From Pipra filicauda (taxonomy: Eukaryota; Chordata; Aves; Passeriformes; Pipridae): 64,000 nt of DNA. How positions within the stretch are numbered: position 1 is the first letter of the stretch; each line of letters starts with the position of its first letter. Below are positions 10,818 to 22,170 of this stretch, one piece after another. The stretch is taken from the NCBI RefSeq assembly GCF_003945595.2, contig NW_024104378.1, forward strand, positions 1,302,489 to 1,366,488, in the 5' to 3' direction. The notes under the pieces were generated by a model that saw only the letters and a program-made list of their open reading frames with translations, was not told the origin of the DNA and did not search any database. Position numbers and translations under genes: made by a program.

Positions 10818-12879
10818 GAATAGCACAGTCAGATTCTGAGAGGGCTCATTTCTGCTGCAGCAGTAGGCATCAGGAGAAAGCTGAAAATCATGGATATTGT
10901 TGTCTTTAATAGTAGTAAGCCAGTACTGTGAGCAGTTCAGCAGAAGAAATATAAATCATCATCAGAAGTAGCTCACAGATTCTATGGATATATTTTACCT
11001 GTAAAGATAATATACCTAGTCAATCTGTACCTAGGTATGTTTAAAAAGTTTGCAGTTTATCTAATTACCTAATGAGTTAATGGTTTTTGTGAGCTGACTT
11101 TGCACTTCAGGTGACAAAATATATTAACTTGTCAGTTGAGCTCTTCATTAATGTGAACCTCAGATTCAATGTTTCACCTTGTACTTAACACAAAGTTGTT
11201 GATATGTCAATTTAATATATGCAAAAATACAGGAGAGTTCTTGTTCTGCCTTGTGTTCCACCATATTCCTCAGCTACCCAGTTAATTCAAAACACTGGCA
11301 TGCCAAGATGACACACACTTTTAAGAGGTGATGCCTTGCTTCATTAGAAAATAACACTTCTAGAGAATTAAACTTTGCTTTTAGTCAGTGTTGTTATCTT
11401 CAAGCTCTGAAAAGGTGTTTGTTACCCAAAAAAGCATAAGTCCTATGCAGTCACCACTTATTCTTGCAAAGTAATGTTGAATTGGCCATAAAACTATCTC
11501 AGATAGTTTGGTGCCCAATGCCCAGACAGAGCAGTTCCAGCAAATTTTAGAATTTGAACTCCATAAAGTAAATGTTTTTAAGAAGCCTCAGTAAATCAGA
11601 TCAGCACTGCTATCAGGAAGACTAAAACTACTGTGGGCAAATAGAAACACTTTCCTGAATTTTATCTGTCACCTTCAGAGGTTTATTACCCTAAATAGTT
11701 AATATCCAACATGTTCCACTCCATCAGAATGAGCATTAAACCTCCATGAGCTGGATGAATTTCCACATTTTTCCATTGTGGCCTTTCTAAATGTTTGCAG
11801 TAACAACCAGGTTTCAAGACAAGCACCAGTGCTCCAGGTTTGCAGCGGGGAATGGCAGGAGAAGTGCAGATAGCCCAAATAGACCCTGCAGTCCCACCGT
11901 ACACTTTTGGAATGTCACAGGTGCTGTGATGGCACCCACAACGTATAGTTCTATCCAAACATAATTCAGTGCACCTCTCACAAGGGTAATTACCTATGTT
12001 AGGGGGCTAAAGCCTAAAATAAGACCTGACGTCAAAGACTGGTCAGGAAGGATAAAGCATGATGCGAAAATACTTGTACTACCCAAAAGCTGGTCTATGG
12101 CAGTGAATGTTAAGTGTAGGCCCAGCACAGACTTGGCCTTTGTCAGTACTGCAGCCACTTTGACTATGCTGCACGCTTATGTTCATTTGCACACCACTGG
12201 ATTTTATTTGGATGCTATAATATAGAGCCAAGAATAAATTTAGAGCACATTGAAGGAAACCTGGACTCAACTGTGGCCAGTGGTAATGGTGCCCCCGACT
12301 TGAGCTTTATGGATACCACATTTTCAGACTCTAAGCCATCCCTCTTTCTGTTCCAGAGTGCTTTACCCATGCAGCAGTTGTAGTCATAACTCTTTTGTGC
12401 ATTTTTCTGTCCCTTTATGGTGCTTTGCAGATGGATGACTAGCTTCTTGCATTTCACATGCTCATAGTTTGTTTTTAACTTTGTGCTTCTGCAGTTTTTG
12501 AGCCATAGTCTGTCTCAAAATGAAAGACAAGACAAGGGTGGAATTTGGTGCTCCATCCCCAGTATATTCCTTTCCACTGGAGATAATTGACTATATATTT
12601 CCCACAATGTTTTTATTGTATTTTAAAGAGAAAAGTAATAAAAATAGAGGCTGTATCACAATCAAAGCAGTGTTTCCATTCCTCAGGCAATATTTTTCAC
12701 TAACCCAAAGGAAAACACCTCCCCACCCTTTCCTGGTTACTGTACTCAGTATATGGTTCTCGGTAAGAAGAAAACCAGATGCCATATTTAAATGTAAGAT
12801 GGCAGAAACCAGAAAACCAGAAAAATGGATGCCAATTCAGGAAATGTTCCTGGATAGTCTTTGTGTTCTTTGAAGTGCA

Positions 12880-13090
12880 ATAGGGGCACTAATGCTTCCA
12901 GAGACATCTGCAAAGACCCTTTGATATGTCATTGCTGTTGGTGTATGATAAATGCCTTGCTGACAGCGTGCACTACAGATTACCTGCCCCATACTCAGGC
13001 AGGACGTTGTCAGTGTCACACAAAGACGTGCAAGCGAATGCCGTTTATGTTGTTCTAGTAAATCCTACACCAAAGTGTAGCTTCACAAGT
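12880..13090. promoter_or_regulatory. CpG-retaining patch with a TCF/LEF-like site, candidate regulatory DNA
   Basis: Within about 200 bp of AT-rich desert there are at least five CpGs (cagcgtgc, ggacgttg, agacgtgc, agcgaatg, gccgttt), one CTTTGAT word of the TCF/LEF type near 12918, and an ACGT-core word. This is a compositional argument only; no conservation can be measured here. Confidence 0.2.
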
Positions 13091-13663
13091 GTTAGGCAGA
13101 TCTCAAAGCTATGTTAAGAGACCAATTCTCAGGGAGAACTCATTACATGCCAAGCCCATGCACTCCAGTTATACTCTGGTGGTAACTAAAAAGCATCTTA
13201 CAATGAATATAAAAACAGTTAATCTAAGCAGGCATTTCTTTCACTTTGCTACAACTCAATAACCCACATTTTGGTGGTGGAGGGAGAAGGGGACCAAGCA
13301 TCTGGCGGTTGTAATACTGAATGTTTCAGTCACATAGGAATTTTTTTTGTGGAGAGAGAGAAGCCTTGGAAAATGAAATTTAAATCAAGAGGAGGCAAGT
13401 GAAGACTGGTCTATGAGAAAGGATCCTTTAGACATCAAAGTATACCATTGTGAATGTCTAAAAATGATCTGTATGATGTCACATCCTTGCATTCAGTAGA
13501 GGACAGAACTGTTACATTAAGGAGTGTAATGATCTGTGATACCTTTCAATTATGAAGTGTTGGGTAGAATGAAGGTGTTTGGTAAGGTAAAGGCTGAACT
13601 ACTTAAAATAATCTGAGATTGAATGCCATTGATTTTAAGTCTTAACATTCTGTTCCTTTTCTC

Positions 13664-13678
13664 TTTTTTTTTTTTTTT
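13664..13678. repeat. Poly-T run (15 bp)
   Basis: An uninterrupted T run preceded by pyrimidine-rich ttccttttctc. Confidence 0.85.
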
Positions 13679-14309
13679 GAAAGATACTGCTAGCAAAGAT
13701 GAGATGATGCTTAAAAATTTCCATCCAGATGTGTCTCCAAACATTCCCAGAGATGACAGATATTCAAATGTAGTTTGGATTAAACCCAATATATAGATAA
13801 GTGTCTTTTATAGCTGACTGCAGCTGTGAAGTCTGGAATCAGATCTGTAACTCCCCTAAACTTTGAAGACTGTAGTCAAATCTGTGGTTTTGGATTTGAA
13901 TCTTCAGTTGCTTGTTGCATCAGACTGTCATTCACATCTGTTACACCAACAGCTCGGTGCAAAACTCTGATACCAGTTTCAGACTCCACAAAGCTGAGGT
14001 TCAGAAAGGCCACTTCTCAAGCACATTGCTACATATGAGCAGCGACAGCAGCATATTATAGGTCTGTAGGTTAACAACTCTCTACATGCCATCTAATGGC
14101 TATCGATGACCCACCATGGAACACTGGCTCATGGGTCACAGGTTGTTGGCTCCCACCCTGTAAAGTATGCTTTACATACTTCCTTCATATTATGTTTCTG
14201 TGTAAGCAAATGCTGTAGCTTCCCACAGGGATATTACATGATCCAGTGTGGAAGGAGAGAGGGTTGGCGTAATTGCAAATGGGATGAAAGCTGCTCCTTG
14301 AGGTACTCT

Positions 14310-14617
14310 CTAAGGGCTTATCTATACACAGCAAAACTAGGAGTGAATTTACAACACCCCAGCTCCACAGGTGGGCACTCTTCACATGCAGTAAGCAAGG
14401 AGAAGGTGTTTCATGTGGAAAATAAGAAAATATTCCACACAAGCGATGTTCCTATGAGGATACAGTGCTTTGAGCCTGAGGTCCTGCAGTTTCCCTCTCT
14501 TGTTTTGCTCTACAGGAAGACCTTAAGACTTCAGCCACACTGCAAAAAATAACAACCCACAAATGTCTGTCTGGGAGGGTGTCACTGGTTGTCACCGTGG
14601 CATAGACAGCCTCACCA
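14310..14617. mobile_element. Possible decayed MITE-like element
   Basis: The left end (aagggcttatctatacacag) resembles the GGCTTGTCTACAC-type termini I associate with old reptilian MITE-like repeats. About 300 bp to the right, ggcatagacagcc reads on the opposite strand as ggctgtctatgcc, an imperfect inverted match to the left end. There is no coding capacity. The match is short and imperfect, so this is a weak call; it could be chance. Confidence 0.25.
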
Positions 14618-17067
14618 ACTGCAGTGATGGAGCCACCCACGGTAAATGCTGGACAACTCTTCTGACCTGTTAATAGTTGGCAGACTATATGATGACAGTT
14701 GCAAGAATCTGATGCACAGCAGTATCCTTTACAGCAGTTTAATCTTTGTCATCAAATCCCTCGGCAGCCATGATTAATAGCAGCACTTGAGCTTGTTTTG
14801 AAAGTTGTATATTTGGCAGCTATGAACTCTGATCTATGGTTTCGCTTTAAAGAATCATTATGACACAAACTTTTCCTGTAATCCTTCCATCTAATTAAAC
14901 CACACACAAATACTGTGTGGGGAAATATGATGCTATTGATATAAGCTGTGTGTTTATTACATTATTTTAGGCACTTTATTAAAGTGGATAGTTGTTCCCA
15001 GCAAGATAGTAGATAAGCTCCCCCAAAACAATAACATCACCCAGAAAGAATATATAAGAGAATTTCCCAAGGCCAAATTTTATTAGAAACTTTCTTTGTT
15101 GATTAATACTGTGCCCTTGAACCCATTAAGGGCTCAGATGCTTTAACTTGAGCTAAAATTACTAGCATTTAATGAATTCAGCCTACTAATGTGTACTTTT
15201 CCACAAAACGTTTGCCTTTGTTCCAGATGGTCAAAGGACTCCAATGCCTAACGTGATAGTGTTTGTCTTCCTGAAGTAGTTTTTTTGTATTTGTGTACAA
15301 GTTAATGTGGAAGCTTTTGAAAATTGAAGAAAATTTATTTTCATATAAGTATTTTAAACAACAGAACATCCATCATTTTGTAGCTGAATCAGTCATAAAC
15401 CAGCCATTTCTTGCTGGTCGTTATCCTGCTGCACACTTTGTAGTGAAATTCCCATGGGCAGGTAATACTCATGTTTTCAAGGCGAAAATATGAACTGTGG
15501 ATCAGTCTGAGCAGTGTTTTTTCTAGGGCTGAGGTGCAGGGCTGCATAGTCTTGACTGAGTTGACTTCCTTGTGTATTGCACCTTCATGATGCCAGGATT
15601 TGTGCAGAAGAGGATTCCTTCCTCTAGAGCAGACTACCCAGCCTCTGAGCAGTAGTTATATGGAGCTACCTGGAATTCCATGACTTTCTCCTGGTTGCCC
15701 CATTTTGATCTCCTAACCTGGGTGCCACAAAACAGAGATAACAGAGGTATAAGTCACTGTCTTGAGGCTGCTGTGGCTGCCAGGCCCAACAGTGTTTATA
15801 TTTGCCAATCACCATCTTTTCCATATTTTCTGAGTAGACTTTCAGCCAGCTGGCTTTTGGCTGAAACATTACTCCTGTCAGTACTGGTTAAGCCCAGTCA
15901 CCATGGTTTCTGAGTCAGTTGGAGAGCAGACAAAGTACCAAATATAATAATTTTCCCAAATTTTCTGACAAATTTCCAGAGAGTTCATATAAATGTAGGA
16001 CAGCTGAAGCAACATGAGTGATCCCTTAGAGAATTCACAGCTGAGCACCCTCAAACAGAGGGAATAGCTGCCCATCACCACTCTCTGGACTTCATCAGAA
16101 AGGAATGAAACAGAACTGCACTAAAGCAGTTCCATCTGCTCCTGCCAGGTTCTCCAGTCTTGGTATTAATCCCCTGTGATGAGCTGTGTCCAAGACTACC
16201 ACAAGACTGAGCAGAATTAGCAGGGACATTTGTCATGTGTCCGCTGTCATGAGGAAGGCTGGATCAGTGGCCAGAAATGGCCTTGACCTTACCTGCTCCT
16301 AAATAGCTGGGCACAAGCTACTTGAGCTGTCATCCTGTCTTTAGTGGCTCTTCTCTGAAAAGCAAAACTTGTTTAGGTAAACTGGAATCCTTCTGACATC
16401 TGCACATCCAGGGCTTTGAGTGACAGTCGCAGCCTGGGCAGAGTGGAGGTGTCACATTATTCTCAACCAGCCACAAAGTCTTGTGGGTGGATATGGAGTC
16501 AAAATGTATTTTATATACAACTAGAATAAAGTTTTGTATAAAGAGCTAATAAAACCTCATAAGGACTCTTTACTAGATCAAGGACTGCCTCTTGTTCTTA
16601 TTGAACTCAATGAGAATTTTGCTACTGACTTCAAAGGAAGTTGAAAGGAGCCATGAGGGGTTGATTTCTACTCCTACATATGTGCTTCTGCAAACCAAAT
16701 TTGCCTCTGAAAGGACTGTGTTTTAGTTAGTTTTTGTTGCTATAGTTGTTGGGGTTTTGCTACTTGAGAGTTTGCATAAGCACAAGATCTGCTACATGTA
16801 GGTTGTCTATACACATGAGCAAATGGCTTACTTCTGTTGTACAAAACTATCCGTATGCTACATACATTGCATGTATGCAATGCAAAAACGACGCATTGAA
16901 CTACCTCATCTGAGTGGCTTCATTCTCTTGGGAGACAAAAATCTCTCCTAAGCACTTAATGATTGGTGAAGAAGGTTCACTGTAAGATGGATAAAACCAA
17001 ATCAAATATAAATTGATCCTTTTGCAGGTTTTTTCCCAGGCTGCAAAAGGGAAAGCTTCAGTGTCTA

Positions 17068-18208
17068 TTCTTTGACACCGTCTCCCGTAGCATTCTCCTG
17101 TGCCCCCACAGCTTGGATGGCGGCACTCTGTGCTGGCTTAGGAACTGGCTGGAGGGCTGGGCCCAGAGAGTGGTGGTGAACGGTGCTGCAATCCAGTTGG
17201 TGGCCGGTCACTAGTGGTGTCCCCCAGGGATCAGTGTTGGGCCCAGTCCTGTTTAATATCTTTATTGATGATTTACATGAGAGGATTGAGTCCACCATTA
17301 GCAAATTTGCAGATGACACTAACTTGGGGGGGAGTGTCGATCAGCTGGAAGGCAGGAGGGCTCTGCAGAGGGACCCAGACAGACTGGAGAGTTGGGCTGA
17401 TTCCAACAGGATGAGGTTCAACAAGGCCAAGTGCCGGGTCCTGCACTTTGGCCACAACAACCCCATGCAGTGCTACAGGCTGGGCACAGAGTGGCTGGAG
17501 AATAGCCAGGCAGAAAAGGACCTGGGAGTTTGGATTGACAGGAAGCTGAACATGAGCCAGCAGTGTGCCCAGGTGGCCGAGAAGGCCAATGGCATCCTGG
17601 CCTGTATCAGGAACAGTGTGGCCAGCAGGTCCAGGGAAGTGATTCTTCCCCTGTACTCAGCGCTGGTGAAGCCACACCTGGAGTACTGTGTCCAGTTCTG
17701 GGCCCCTCAGTTCAGGAAGGATATTGAGGTGCAGGAGCAGGTCCAGAGAAGAGCGACAAGGCTGGTGAAGGGACTGGAGCATAAGTCCTATGAGGAGAGG
17801 CTGAGGGAGCTGGGGTTGTTTAACCTGCGAAAGAGGAGGCTCAGGGGAGACCTCATCACTCTCTACAACTCCCTGAAAGGAGGTTGTAGCCAGGTGGGGG
17901 TTGGTCTCTTCTCCCAGGCAACTATCAGTAAGACAAAAGGGCATGGTCTTAAGCTCTGCCAGGGGAGGTTTAGGTTGGATATTAGGAAGAAATTCTTTAC
18001 AGAGAGGGTAATCAGGCATTGGAATGGGCTGCCCAGGGAAGTGGTGGATTTTCTGTCCCTGGAGGTTTTTAAGATGAGACTGGATGTGGCACTTAGTGCC
18101 ATGGTCTAGTAATCATGGTGGTAGTGGATCAAGGGTTGGACTTGATGATCTCAAGAGGTCTTTTCCAACCTGCCTGATTCTATGATTCTATGCTTCTATG
18201 ATTCTATA
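17068..18208 (+). mobile_element. CR1 LINE, 5'-truncated, relatively young
   Basis: The copy carries the 3' part of CR1 ORF2 and ends in the diagnostic CR1 tail, several ATTCTATG-like units at 18177-18207. Its left edge falls inside the RT domain at the F-D-T-V-S block near 17068, typical 5' truncation. Just inside the edge a few codons are missing relative to usual CR1 (between SILL and SLDG), and the frame shifts near 17185. From 17183 it stays open to 18109. No target-site duplication is obvious, as usual for CR1. Codon and base use are far more GC-rich than the flanks, so it is an insertion into AT-rich desert. Confidence 0.95.
17183..18109 (+). pseudogene. CR1 ORF2 fragment, reverse transcriptase C-terminal part
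   Basis: The frame encodes 308 codons of non-LTR reverse transcriptase. It contains [20 protein letters not shown] (RT motif B region) at about residues 11-30, then the catalytic box [11 protein letters not shown] near residues 40-50. The thumb/C-terminal region follows, with [53 protein letters not shown] and [17 protein letters not shown]. It ends near the usual CR1 terminus (..LSAMV stop). The first Met is not a native start: the reading frame upstream (17068-17183) is the same gene shifted by a small indel, and the endonuclease half is absent. The fragment cannot be autonomous. The absence of stops over 900 bp implies recent insertion relative to the other copies here. Confidence 0.9.
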
Positions 18209-20754
18209 AGTAGGCATAGAGCCTTAAGACCAGATTCAAGGATCCAAGCAGTTGTCAAAATGGTTTGGAACTTAGCTTAACCACTTCTGAGTGGTTCTCC
18301 ATTCCTTCTCTGCAGCATTTTGTAGAGCATGAGATTTATCAACTGCACCCAAATACACTTCTTTAGGCAAGAGGGCTTCTTACACAGAACTTTGATTGTT
18401 CAGAAACAGAAAAGACATTGTTAGAATGGGGGCACAATTTAAAAACAAGCGATTGAATATGAATTCCTATTTGCAAATACATGGAAGTTCTGTACAAATC
18501 CTGTGAGAACACTAGAAGCTCCTAGAGACCTAAGCAAAATCAGATAGAACTCATTTCTTTGTCAGTAATAACATACTTTTTCTGCTTTACGGTTAATTGA
18601 GACCTGGCTGCTGCTAACTTTCTTTTAGGGATGATTTCATAAAATGTAGATCTTCCTGTCAGGAAACACTCCTGCACTGTGTGCTTCAGTAGTTGCCATC
18701 CCATTCTTGATAGTTACACATTCTCTATGACCCTAAATAATGCCACTCTTGCATAGATTTTTATGTACTTCAGACATTAGAAAGCATTATTACAGCCTTA
18801 CTTGGTGATCCTGTAGGCAAGCCATATGTATTTAACTCCTTCAACCTTCCCTTGTGAAAAGCTTTCAGGGAGACCAGAAGAAATAGTCTCATTTCTCTCA
18901 ATGCATCAGCGCCTCTGAGCAAGGATACAGTAGAAAGCACATTGGCTGGGCCCTCAGCCTCTCAAAAGAAAACTGCTCTGGTGGGTTTCTGCTCCTGCAT
19001 GACTCTTTTTCTGAGTTACTCAGACCATGGGCATGGAGTAGAAGATTGCTGAAGCTTCAAAGATTACTTCTGCCAAACCAGAGAGAGTTCAGTGACCAGT
19101 ATGGTATGTGTAGGAAGATACTGACTGAGGCGATGGAGAGTAGCAAGTAGAGAGGCTTGGTGAAAGCCTGCACAACCTTGGGGTAAAGAGGTTGGGTAGT
19201 CCCATAAAGCAGCAGCACCTGGTTGCTGATGAGAACAAATCCAGTTTTCTGAGCTGACTGGTTTTTCTTTTCTGTTCATGAAAAGTATGTACTTTTCATG
19301 ATCTCACACTCTGAAGCTAACCCAGTCAACTTTTCAGAATAGGTTTAATATCTTTTGTTGTATTTGAGGTCATAGGGCTTTGCTGCAGCTGCAGCACAGC
19401 CAAATAATCTGGACCTGTTGCAGGAGTTACTAGTCAGAGCTCTGATTTGTGTCAGGTGTAGGTTTAAACCAGATGTGACAAGGATACTTCCTGATGTTGA
19501 AAGCTAAGGAAGGTGTCCCACATTTCCTGGGAGCTTAGCCTTGGGCAATATATACCTAAAATATATTTAAAAGGTGGACAATAAAAAAGTGACATTGGAA
19601 AGAGAGTTATAATTCATCTAATAAACAGAAACATCCCATACCATGGTTGTGGTTGTGTCTAGTGCTGATTTTTTTATATTTTACGTAAGGCTTGCTTTAT
19701 GTCCAGGATTAGCTTTTCAACATCCAGGAGTGATAGGGGCTTTTGAAGGGTTGTAGGTAGCAAGCCATAAGATAAAGCCAAAGAGCAGCTACTAGATTTC
19801 TTTGCATTAAAGCAAATATAGCTACCTGAGAAACCTGAGAAAGACAGTGTCCTAGAGACAGCCACTGACACAGAAGCCTGATTTGGATATTTGCATCTTT
19901 TAAAAAGGTGGAAGTTAGACTAAGACACCTTCATGGTCAAGAGAGAATGAGGAGACTGAAGGGATATTTACAATATAAATGGAAACTGGAGCTCATGATA
20001 GCTCAACTTGGCTAGGCTTGCCTTTCAGCTCTGGCAGCCCTCAGCGTGGAGTGAACAGATAAGGACACATCACAGATACTCATTTTGACCTACCAGGGAG
20101 ATGTTTCAACCAGAGTGTTTCACACTATTTTGTCATCAGGATTTATGCCTATAGGTCCTGAGGGGACCTCACAGATCCTCATTTTGCATTGACAACAGTA
20201 TTTCAGTATAAAATAGTCAGTGACTAAGAATACTTAGATGGACACTTTCATTGTGACAGTTAACAGGATTTTTTTCACATTGATACGTTAGACTTTTTTA
20301 AAGCTGTTCAGGCCACTCAGTATTCACTAAGGGTACAATACTGTTTCCCTAAATGTTAACAAAAAGGAAGAAACATGTGAAATACCTATATGTTGCTGCC
20401 TGCTTCTTAGAAACTCAGAATACACCCTGCATACGTAAAAGCGCAGCACAGCTCTCTTCAATAAGCAAAACGACAACACATGTATTTAAATATCAGAGCC
20501 TGAATGGAGTCTGCTTCTTTTCCCACACCTCTGTAAAATCAAAGTTTGAAACCCTGTAGGAGCTCTTTTAAAATATCCTGGCTTCCTTGCTGCAGACCAT
20601 ATGTTTTTTTCAAAAACCAGGACTGCAAACTCAAATAATTGCATGACTTGCATTCTATCACTGTGGATTGTGCTCTACTGGCTTCAACTGGCACGGTTTG
20701 GTAGCTGTTACAGATGCCACAATTCATTGCTTTGAAGTCTGCACATTAAAAAAA

Positions 20755-20755
<1 letters not shown>
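18209..20755. other. Gene-free stretch between the CR1 copy and the poly-G tract
   Basis: I see no gene or clear transposon. The only internal structure noticed is an imperfect direct repeat of about 27 bp (20063-20090 and 20164-20190, both containing cacaga-ctcattttg words). Confidence 0.65.
20063..20190. repeat. Imperfect direct repeat pair, about 100 bp apart
   Basis: The segments at 20063-20090 (gacacatcacagatactcat...) and 20164-20190 (ggacctcacagatcctcatt...) match at most positions over about 27 bp. This may be a local duplication or chance. Confidence 0.35.

Positions 20756-20820
<65 letters not shown>
20756..20820. repeat. Long poly-G tract (30 G, one T, 34 G)
   Basis: The sequence is 30 consecutive G, a T at 20786, then 34 consecutive G. 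It is flanked on the left by a run of A then C and on the right by agaaggg and an A run. Such a tract could fold into many G-quadruplex registers. Homopolymers of this length are hard to sequence, so the exact length is unreliable and the tract may mark an assembly or consensus error. The open frame reading poly-Gly through it is an artefact. Confidence 0.95.
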
Positions 20821-20821
<1 letters not shown>

Positions 20822-20954
20822 GAAGGGAAAAAAAAAGGTTTCAAAAGATTGCCTGACTTTCTGTTATGAATAAGTTGACATTTTGCAACATCTGTCACAG
20901 TCACTGCCACTTCAGCTTCCTTCCTCTGCTCAAGCTTATGAGTTTTATGTTAAT

Positions 20955-21510
20955 ACTGGAGCAGCTGTGGATGGTGTGGCCTCACCTTGAATATTGTGTG
21001 AAGTTTTGGTCACCACAATATAAGATATTAAGCTCTTAGAGAGTGTCCAAAGGAGGGTAACAAAGATGGTGAAGGGCCTTGAGGAGAAGCTGTGTGACAA
21101 GCAGCTGAGGTCACTTGGTCTGTTCAGCCTGGAAAAGAGGAGACTGAGGAGAGACCTCATTTCAGTTACAACTTCCTCATGAGGAGAAGAGGAGGGGCAG
21201 ACACTGATCTCTTCTCTGTGGTGACCGGTGACAGGACCTGAGAGAATGGCCTGAAGTTGTGTCAGGGGAGGTTTAGGTTGGATATTAGAAAAAAGTTCTT
21301 CACCCAGAGGGTGGTTGGGTACTGGAACAGGCTCCTGAGGGAAGTGGTCACAGCACCAAGCCTGACGGAGTTCAAGAAATGTTTGGATGATACTTTTGGG
21401 CACAGGGTGTGACTCTCATGGATGGTCCTATGCAGGGCCAGGAGTTGGACTTGATGATCCTTGTGGATCCCTTCCAACTCAGAATATTTTGTGATTCTAT
21501 GATTTTTGCT
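20955..21510 (+). mobile_element. Decayed CR1 LINE 3' end
   Basis: On the + strand, degraded words of the CR1 ORF2 C-terminus can be followed: V-x-P-H-L-E-Y-C-V-K-F-W near 20968-21010, then the [13 protein letters not shown] block at 21118-21160, then the [12 protein letters not shown] block at 21268-21300. The 3' end follows (ggacttgatgatcc...cttccaactc...gtgattctatgatt). The frame is interrupted by stops and indels and the tail has been worn to about two units, so this copy is clearly older than the one at 17.1-18.2 kb. The 152-codon minus-strand open frame over it is a shadow. Confidence 0.9.
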
Positions 21511-22009
21511 ACGAGTGAGGTGCAGCAGAGTGATAAGTGCAGGTAACTCCTTTCTTTGAGAATCAGGCCTCTAGGTGCTGCTCTGTTCCTGCTGACATGA
21601 AGTAGGGGGCACAGAAGGCATGTATTTTGCAGTAATACCTGTCTGGAAGAAGAAAATTGTCATTACAATAGTTTGCAATAGTCTGTCCTTGTGCAAGAGG
21701 CTCAGATCATTCCCGAGGAGCCTACAGGTAGCCCAACCACCTCGCAGCACTGCTCAGACATCTTCCCCTTCTTGTCTACTGCTCTGCACAAGGTGTTATG
21801 GACAGCTGTGTCTTGAGTCACTGGGGTACAGTGAACCTTCTCCTTTTTTTGCTGTTTGGAGCCTCAGGGCAGTGAATTCATGCTCTGCTCCGCCCATCAT
21901 CATGACTAGCTCAAGTATGACTGTCAGAGGAAATAAGCCTTCCCTGTACTGTTTCTCTGGTTATTAATTTTCATATTCCTAGATGCAATCTGTGTAACCT
22001 CATTCAGCT

Positions 22010-22170
22010 GTTAATGAGGACTGAGAGAGAAAAACTTGTCCCAGGTGGACTTATCAGCTTGTTTTAATTAGTTTTTGAAAATAAATATTGCCAACAGGAC
22101 AAAGCAGTGCTATCAGTGATAAGATTAAGCTTTGACTAATTAAGCACTTGAACACTAAGAAACAGCATCT
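22010..22170. promoter_or_regulatory. Candidate enhancer-like block with homeodomain, GATA and E-box words
   Basis: In about 160 bp there are ttaattagttt, gactaattaagc (TAATTA cores), cttatcag and gtgataaga (GATA words on both strands), caggtgg (E-box) and aataaatattg (forkhead-like). The density and variety resemble conserved developmental enhancers. No alignment is available, so this stays a compositional candidate. Confidence 0.2.

Larger units (their letters stand above)
9995..17060. other. Gene-free stretch downstream of TBX18
   Basis: No exon, RNA gene or clear transposon is recognisable apart from the items listed separately: T-runs at 10802-10817 and 13664-13678, a CpG-retaining patch at 12880-13090, and a possible decayed MITE at 14310-14617. 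The longest open frame, 148 codons at 14106-14552, shows no domain or codon-level sign of coding and overlaps the possible MITE. Confidence 0.7.

Noticed and set aside
14106..14552. 148-codon open frame
   Set aside because: No domain, no splice context, Cys/Ser/His-rich random composition, and it overlaps a possible decayed MITE.
17657..18102. Minus-strand open frames over the CR1 copy
   Set aside because: Shadows of the CR1 ORF2 on the + strand; the same applies to 20945-21403 over the second CR1 copy.
20668..20856. Poly-glycine open frame
   Set aside because: Translation of the poly-G tract, whose length is itself doubtful.
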